Part shown: positions 1 through 6,600 of the stretch, in pieces | Numbering within the stretch: position 1 is the stretch's first letter | How the letters are laid out: every line of letters starts with the position of its first letter | Assembly (NCBI GenBank): GCA_013202535.1 | Contig: JABMRP010000375.1 | Span: forward strand, 1-6,705 | DNA from: Planctomycetota bacterium | GTDB taxonomy: Bacteria > Planctomycetota > Planctomycetia > Pirellulales > Thermoguttaceae | Direction of reading: 5' to 3' | DNA length: 6,705 nucleotides | Notes under the pieces: generated by a model | The model's input: only the letters and a program-made list of their open reading frames with translations | What the model was told of the DNA's origin: nothing | Database searches by the model: none | Position numbers and translations under genes: made by a program

Positions 1-51
1 AGCGTCTGGCTGGCAGCCAGAAGGGCACCGGTTCGAGCCCGGTATCCTCCA
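1..51 (+). tRNA. tRNA-Ala (anticodon GGC), 5' end missing
   Basis: This is the 3' two-thirds of a tRNA; the acceptor 5' strand and most of the D arm lie upstream of the window. The anticodon stem pairs 5-9 with 17-21 in five perfect pairs and encloses the 7-base loop CTGGCAG, with T33 at 11 and anticodon GGC at 12-14, which reads Ala codons GCC/GCU. A five-base variable region (22-26) follows. The T stem pairs 27-31 with 39-43 perfectly around the loop TTCGAGC (32-38). The acceptor 3' strand is 44-50, with discriminator A at 51. Base 48 corresponds to position 70 and is T, compatible with the G3-U70 alanine identity pair, but base 3 cannot be seen. CCA is not encoded (A51 is followed by CT), so it must be added after transcription. 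The isotype rests on the anticodon alone. Confidence 0.9.
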
Positions 52-57
52 CTTCCG

Positions 58-112
58 AACACCCGATGACAGGGCCCCGATGACGGGCGTTGTTCTCGGG
101 TGTTTTCTTTTT
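58..112 (+). terminator. Rho-independent terminator after the tRNA
   Basis: A perfect 9-bp inverted repeat (AACACCCGA at 58-66 with TCGGGTGTT at 96-104) is followed directly by a T-rich run (TTTTCTTTTT, 103-112). The 29-base interval contains a second small stem (74-77 with 85-88), so the hairpin is branched or nested rather than a short-loop textbook form. It starts seven bases after the tRNA discriminator base, which fits termination of the tRNA transcript. Confidence 0.75.
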
Positions 113-125
113 CGCCCAACGGCCC

Positions 126-160
126 GTCAGGTGCCTCGCACAAGAGGTTTCTGACACCTC
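126..160. repeat. Overlapping, mutually exclusive small inverted repeats
   Basis: Two alternative hairpins share bases. In the first, 126-130 pairs with 151-155 (GTCAG/CTGAC) and 134-137 pairs with 144-147, around the loop GCACAA. In the second, 144-148 pairs with 156-160 (GAGGT/ACCTC) around a 7-base loop. They cannot form together. This could be a structured leader or simple chance in GC-rich DNA; no known RNA family is recognised. Confidence 0.35.
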
Positions 161-258
161 CTTCGCGCACAAGTTGGCTGCTGCTGGCCGACGGTCCAAC
201 GGGCTTCTCGTTATGCCGTATCGGGGCGGCAATTCTCTCCCGAACCGGGGGCAATCGC

Positions 259-311
259 ATCGTGGTTGGCATGTGCCACCCGCACGCACATGCGCTGCCA
301 CAAGCCACGAT
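259..311. repeat. Long imperfect inverted repeat / stem-loop
   Basis: The outer arm ATCGTGG (259-265) pairs with CCACGAT (305-311). TTG (266-268) pairs with CAA (301-303) after a single bulged G at 304. The inner arm GCATGTG (269-275) pairs with CACATGC (287-293). The apical loop is 276-286, and 294-300 is a 7-base bulge on the right arm. This gives 17 Watson-Crick pairs in all. A smaller dyad, TGGCA-TG-TGCCA (267-278), lies inside the left arm. There is no T-tract after it, so it is not an intrinsic terminator. It may be a structured RNA, an operator or a small repeat element. Confidence 0.55.
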
Positions 312-436
312 AAACAACCCGCAGATACCCATCCGGCGGAGGTGATACCGCTACCGGGGGGTTTTAGAGTAGTTTCTAAATAAATCCGAAAAAAGTGTTT
401 GCGTTGGCTGGCGCGGTTAGTTAGATTGTTAGGCAG

Positions 437-450
437 CGCCGGGTCCGGCG
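437..450. repeat. GC-rich near-palindrome upstream of the large gene
   Basis: CGCCGG and CCGGCG are exact inverted copies separated by two bases. As RNA the loop would be too short unless inner pairs open, so a protein-binding dyad is as likely as a hairpin. It sits about 95 bases before the start codon at 543, between AT-richer stretches. Short GC palindromes arise easily in GC-rich genomes, so the functional claim is weak. Confidence 0.3.
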
Positions 451-525
451 TCCGTTTGAATTAATGTCTGCAACACTTGTCACAATAACGACTTATCCTC
501 GCTACAACCTGGCAGTTTCTCCATT

Positions 526-532
526 GGAAAGG
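526..532 (+). promoter_or_regulatory. Probable ribosome binding site of the large gene
   Basis: The purine run GGAAAGG ends 10 bases before the ATG at 543. It is an imperfect Shine-Dalgarno match at slightly long but acceptable spacing. The reading frame is closed upstream by TAA at 486-488 and has no other ATG between that stop and 543. Together with the signal peptide directly after the ATG, this fixes the start. Confidence 0.5.
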
Positions 533-542
533 CGACCTTGTC

Positions 543-614
543 ATGAACGCGATTCGGGCATTTGGCGTGTTGGCACTAGGCTTATTGTTGCTCTGCGGCG
601 GCGTGGCCCATGGA
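543..614 (+). other. Sec signal peptide (residues 1-24)
   Basis: A short n-region with one basic residue (MNAIR) is followed by a Leu/Gly/Ala hydrophobic core (residues 6-18) and a small-residue end, V-A-H-G, before D25. Cleavage after G24 fits the A-x-G pattern, and the LamG fold starts right after it. C18 follows three leucines, so the -1 position is Leu and the lipobox rule is not met; a lipoprotein is unlikely. The export route is therefore Sec and signal peptidase I. Confidence 0.8.
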
Positions 615-3600
615 GATCTGATTGGCTATTGGCCGCTCGATGAGGGAAGCGGCACCGCCACGGCCGACCTCGGCGGCGCCAACGCCGGCGCGCTGAACGG
701 TGCGACCACGTGGACCGTCGGCAAGTTCGGAAGTGCCCTGACCTTCACCAACGACACTGCCTACGTGGACATGGGCATGCCCGGCTATGCCGTCGGCAGC
801 GCCATCTCGGTCTCGGCGTGGGCCTACGCCACTGGCGACGACGGCCATATCGTCAGCCAGGGCGGCGGATGGGGCGACCCCGGCTACGGGATATTCTGGT
901 GTCGCGACCCCAATCCGAATTCCATCCGCATCGAGTTGCAGAGGCCCGGCGAGAAAACCATGAGCGACAACACGGCTCCCGGCCAGAACGCGTGGCACCA
1001 CGTCGCGTTCACATGGGAGCAGACGCCGTCGGGCGACGGCACCATCCGCACCTACATCGACGGCACGCTCATGGGCGTCCAGCCCAACTTCAACGGCCCC
1101 ATCGGTACGCCCACGCAGAACCTCAATATCGGGAGCAACGCGTTGCATCGCGACCGCTACTTCCAGGGCACCGTCGACGATGTGGCCATCTGGGACCAGG
1201 CACTCACGGCAACCGACATCGGGTATCTGGCCAACGAGATCAGGACCCCGTTGAACCTCTTCTCAGACGCCACCATGACCAGCTTCCAAACCGGCTTCTG
1301 GGACCAGGCGTCCACCTGGAACTACCCTACGCCACCCCCCGCCGTCCCGACCGACATGACCGAAGTGATCGTCAATGATAACGATCTCGTGACCGTGCGG
1401 AACTCTGGAGGGACGGTCGATCTCGGCGGAGACCTGTCCATCACCGGCACGGGCGGCGTCAACGTCCAGTCGGGCAAGATCCTGAGGATCAGCACGTCCG
1501 TGGACGTGACGAGCACCCGGGCGGCTCCGCTGACCATTGATGGCACACTGGAGGCCGTCGGCCTGACGGTCGCTCCCGGGAGTTCCGTGAGCCTCGGCAA
1601 CGGCGCGACCCTGGCGCTAGCCGGCGGCGGCACGATCGCGTCGCTGCAGACCAACGGTAGCGCCACGATCGACAACGGCGGCCCCCTCTCGGTCTCTGGG
1701 TCCACCTTCGACGGCCAAGGCGCCACGGGCACCTTCACCAAGACGGGCCCCGGCACGCTGAGTCTCGACAACTCGTCCGGCACGGGCGTTATCGGCGTGC
1801 AGAACATGACCTTCGACGTGGCCGAGGGCACGCTCTACTCCGTCGGCGCGCAGCCGCTGGGCGGCACGTCGCCGACCACCGGTGTCCCGGCGGGAGTCAT
1901 CCTCTCCGGCGGCAATCTGTCGGTCCAGGGAGGCCCGGTCAGCGTCCTCAACCAACTGAACTACGCCTTCTACGACGGCGCGGCGGCCAACAATCTCACA
2001 GACATCGACGACGGCGTGGACAATGACGCCAATGGTGGACTGTTCGCGCTGACCCCCTCCGACCAAAGCGCCTGGCCCGGGCAGGTCCAGGGGAATCAGA
2101 TCTGGACGGGCGAGGTCTGGCAAGACGACGACATCAGCGACACCTACTCCCAGATGTGGTGGGGCCAAGTCACCATTCCCACCGTTCCCATGCCCTTGAC
2201 CGGCGACTATACGGTCTATGTCCACGGCGACGACCATGAAATCTTCTGGCTCGACGTTGGCCAGGACGGCGATTTCAACGCCGGAACCGACGACATCACC
2301 CGCAACATGCCGCCGGAGACTTGGGACGCTCCCAAGACGGGAGTCGTCACGCTGACCGGTGGGCAGACCTACGATTTCGCCATCGCCTACAACGAAGGCG
2401 GCGGCGGCGACTTCATCAACGTCGAGATCACTCCCCCGTCATGGACGGGCATGCCCGCCTTCCGCATCAACCCCAGTGACTCCCCGGATCAGGACGGCTT
2501 GTGGTCGCGGCTCGCCGTTGGCGGCATCGACATGACCGGCACGCCGATCACCGTGACGGCCGATTCCGGGCTCAACGCGATCAGCGAGTTTCCGCCCGCC
2601 GCGTTTGGGAACCTGACCCTGAACGACGGCACGACGCTCACGACCACCGGGGCCGACATGACGTTTACCGACGTCGCCGTTGCCGGAGGCGCCGGGCGTA
2701 CCGGCACGTTGGCTCCCGAGAATATGGTGACGATGAGCAACTACGCCGACGGCGGCACGGCCACCACGTTGGCGATGGGCGGCACGGGGACCCTCACGCT
2801 GGATAACAGCGGTGGCGTAATCAGCGCTGCGGCAACCACGTGGGAGGCCCAACAGGGACTCTTGTTGGTCAAGAACGTCGCTTCGCTGGGCGGTTCGACG
2901 TCTCTGCTGCTTTCCGGCGGCACGGCGGAAGTCCAAGGTGACGCAGTGGTCATTCCCGACGCGCTGCGCGGGTCCATTTTCTTCGGCACTCCCGACAATG
3001 AGACGCCCGTGAACCTCGACGGCGCCAACTACACGGAGGTGGCCAATCGGGTGTTTATCGGCGACAAGGCCAACACCGTTCTGGCGCTCTCGGCCGATCC
3101 CAACAACAACGTGCTGGTCACCGGCACGACCAACAACTGGGACGCGTTCCCCAACTTCGACGGAAACGCCGACCACTTCGTCACCGCTTTCAGCGGCCAG
3201 TTTACCCCCGGCGCCACGGGCAACCACAACTTCCACTGGAACAACGACGACGCGGGCTCGATGTTCATCGATCTGAACAACGACGGCACTTTCGGTGCCG
3301 GCGAACGCGTCAACGGCTACGAGTGGAACGGCAATGGTGACGTGTTCCTCAACCAGGGCACGGCCTACAACATGATCTACATGGCCCAGGAGTTCGGCGG
3401 CGGCCAGGGCGTCTGGTGGGCGTTTAACCCACTCGGTGGCGGCGAGCAGCAGGTCAACCCGGGCGCTCAGCCCGGCATGTGGAGCACGATGGGCACTGGC
3501 GCGATCGACGCTTCGGCGGTCGACGTGCAGGTATCGGCCGATTCGACCCTCCGGGCCACCAGCGGCATCGGGGCGGACTTCGGTGCCCTGACGCTGGACA

Positions 3601-6600
3601 ATGGAACGACGTTGGTCACCGAAGGAGCGCCGACGACGTTTGCCAGCGTGGCCGTCAACGGCCCGGCTGGGCGAAGTGCCACCCTGGCTCCTACGAACCC
3701 TATCTCCGCCGCCAACTACAGCGATGGCGGCACGGACACCACCCTGGTGATGAAGGGCACGGGCAGGCTCGATCTGGGCTTTGCCTCCACCACTTCGGCC
3801 GGCAGCACGACCCTTGAGGCGGCCGCCGGCACGTTGGCCGTGGCCGATCCCGCGATGGGCGGCGCCCCCGCGGTCAACCTCACCGGCGGTACGTTTGAGG
3901 TCTCGGAGCCGGTGACGAATGTTCCCAATTCGTTGCAGGCCAACATTTACACGGCCTCCAACACCGGGGACAGCATCATCGACGACATCGGCAACGGCAG
4001 CGGTAACGGCGGCTTGCTGGGTGAAACGGCCTTGGAGAGTAAGATGATCACCGGGCGTGTCGATTTCCGCAACGACGGGGAGTTTCGGGCTTTCTTCCCG
4101 GCCTTGCAGCAGAACGACAATTACCAAAGCATGTTCTTTGGCACGCTCACCATTCCCGATCTCAACAACGGAAACGCCTACAACGTCGAATTTGGTACCA
4201 ACCGGGCCGACGATCCGGCGAATATTTTCGTGGACCTGAACCAGGACGGCATCTTCGACAACGGGGCCGGGGAAAGGGTCGTCGACCGAAGCTGTTGCGG
4301 AAGCGCGTACACTACGATTTCCATCGCTCCAGGCACCTACAAATACGCCGCGGCCCACGCCGAACGTGGCGGCGGGTCGCAGATCGAGCCCACGATCGAT
4401 CTCGGAAGCGGTCGCTGGACGGTCGAGCCCGGCGCCGCCAATCAGGCCGGTCTCTGGACGGCCCAACTGGCCAGCGCCATCGACATCCAAGCTATCGTGA
4501 CGGTCGACAACGCACCGGTCGACGCGCTGATGGGATCCCTCTTCCGCAACATCCCGCGCAACGATTCTCACCTGAACCTCGACGGGGCGATGTACCAGCA
4601 TGGTACGACGAGGGTGCTCACGGGCGACAAGGCCAACACGATCCTCACCGACGTCGAGGAGGCGGGATACAACATCGTCCTCACGGGCTCGACCCAGTGC
4701 GACGACAACAATGACTGGGGCCCGTTTCCCACCCTATCCTCCGACTGGGAGGACTTTGTAACCGCCTACAGCGGCGAGTTCACCCCCCGGATCAGCGGAA
4801 CCCACAACTTCCACTGGAATAACGACGATGCGGGCCTGATGTACATCGACTTGGATGGCAGCGGCACGTTCGAGAACAGCGAACGAGTGGCCGGCTATGC
4901 CTGGAATTCCAACGGCAACGTGAACCTCACGGCGGACCAGGCTTACAGCGTGATTTACATGGCCCAGGAGTTCGGCGGCGGACGGAACGTCCATTGGTAC
5001 TTCACCGAGCCCGGCGGCAGCGAGCAGCGGGTCAACCCGGGTGATGCGGCCCAGGCCGGCTTGTGGAGCGTCCCCGGCGTGCTGACCACGTCCACGCTCC
5101 AACTGAACACGTCGATGCCGGCGAACATGCAGGAACTGGTGCTGAAGAACGGCAACCTGCGGATCACCGGCGGCACGCTGCTGAACGTCCAGCAGGCGAG
5201 CATTTCCACGGCCACGGGCGGCGCCGTGGGACTGATCACCGACACCGACACGGTGCTCACCGCCGGTGCCGGCTTCAACGGCAACGGCCAGACGACGACG
5301 TTTACCAAGGGGGGCGACGCCACCTTGACGCTCAACAAGCCCGGCACCGGCCTGGGCGACACCACCTGGAAGGTCGCGCAAGGCACGTTGGCCCTCTCCG
5401 GCGTCGACCCGCTGGGCCCCGATGGCAGCAACGTCAATCTGGCCGGCGGTACCTTTAAGGTCACTGCGGAACTGGCGCCCGGCACCATCATGCCGAACCC
5501 GCTCGGCCACTGGACCTTCGACGGTGATAACGCCGACGACTCCTCGGGCAACGCCTACCACGGCACCGAAGTCGGCGCCGCCCTGGCCTACAGCACCGAC
5601 ACCCACGGCGGCGCCGGGAAGTCGCTCGACGTGACCGGCGGCGACGTCTTCGTGCAAGTCGACACCGGGGGCACGCAGGACGTGTTCGACGGCGGCAGCG
5701 CCATGTCGATCTCCGCCTGGGTGAAAGGTTGGCCCGGCGACTGGAATCCCTTCGTCTCCAAGAATGGCGAGGAGAACGGCTGGCAGATGCGCCGCCACGG
5801 CGGCAACGCCACCGTCGACTTCACCACCCGCGGCGTGGGCGCCAGCAATGGCGACTTTGAAGGCACCAGCGGTGCCGTCTCCGACGGCCAGTGGCATCTG
5901 GTCACCATGACCTTCGACGGCTCGACCAAGTCCATCTACATCGACGGTGCCCTGGACAACAGCCAGACGGCCGTCGGCAGCATCAGGGACGAACCGTCGA
6001 TGTTGGTGTTCGGAGCGCGCCACCGTATTCAGCAAGGCAACCCGTTTGGCAACTACTTTAACGGCCTGCTCGACGACATCTACTTCTACGATCAGGCGAT
6101 TAATGCCGACGCGGTCACCGCCCTGTTCACCGGCTCCACCGCCGGCGGCACCCATCTCGGCCCGATCGACATGACCACCACTCATTTCCGTATCACCGCC
6201 GATTCGACGCTCCACGCCGAGTCGCAAGTCAGTGCGGCGTTCGGCAACGTGACCTTCGAGGCCGGTACGCTCAACATGGTGGGTGCGCCCGAGGGCTTCA
6301 CCTTCACCGACGGTGGAGTGGCGGCCGGGGCCGGCGCCACGGGCATCAACAACCCGATGGACGTGACCATAGGCGGTCCGTACGACGGCAACGGCGCCAC
6401 GGCTACCTTCACCAAGGCGGGAGCCGGTACGTTGGCCTTTGCCCAGGGTACAAACAACCACGGTGGCGTTTCGGTCAACGTCGACGAAGGAAGCGTCGCT
6501 TCCGGCGGTGCCATGCAGGCGGCCAATCTGAAGATCGTCGGCGGTAACGTCAACACCGGCGCCAACGACGTGACCGTCAGCGACGGCGGTGCCTTCTCGG

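Larger units (their letters stand above)
113..542. other. Intergenic region, no convincing gene
   Basis: No supported gene lies in these 430 bases. The frames that stay open (for example 90-383 and 100-345 on the + strand) start inside the tRNA terminator. Their translations are rich in Arg, Pro and His, and they have no recognisable domain. The left part (113-360) is GC-rich and holds several inverted repeats. The part from about 362 to 430 and around 451-500 is clearly more AT-rich, as expected for a promoter region of the downstream gene. I could not settle on a promoter: TTGTCA at 477-482 is -35-like but has no good -10 at 16-18 bases, and TTGAAT (456-461) with CACAAT (481-486) has a 19-base spacer. 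A weak 6-bp hairpin (363-368 with 375-380) also lies here. Confidence 0.7.

Noticed and set aside
90..383. Possible small protein between the tRNA and the large gene
   Set aside because: The start is a TTG inside the tRNA terminator hairpin, and the product has no recognisable domain. It also crosses the 259-311 inverted repeat.
477..508. Promoter with TTGTCA as -35
   Set aside because: No acceptable -10 is found at 16-18 bases; the candidates need spacers of 11 or 20 bases.
588..599. Possible lipobox around C18 (L-L-L-C)
   Set aside because: The residue before Cys is Leu, not Gly, Ala or Ser, and a normal signal peptidase I site follows at A-H-G before D25.
582..2237. Shorter - strand frames (582-1148, 1322-1831, 1617-2237)
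   Set aside because: They lie opposite LamG 1 and the first beta region and module A, have no domains, and overlap one another in different frames.
2439..4601. A 720-codon open frame on the - strand opposite the large gene
   Set aside because: It is antisense to well-supported PA14-like and beta-repeat sequence. Its translation is low-complexity (V, G, A, R, D, H) without any domain. Long antisense openings are expected where the sense gene uses mostly G/C third positions.
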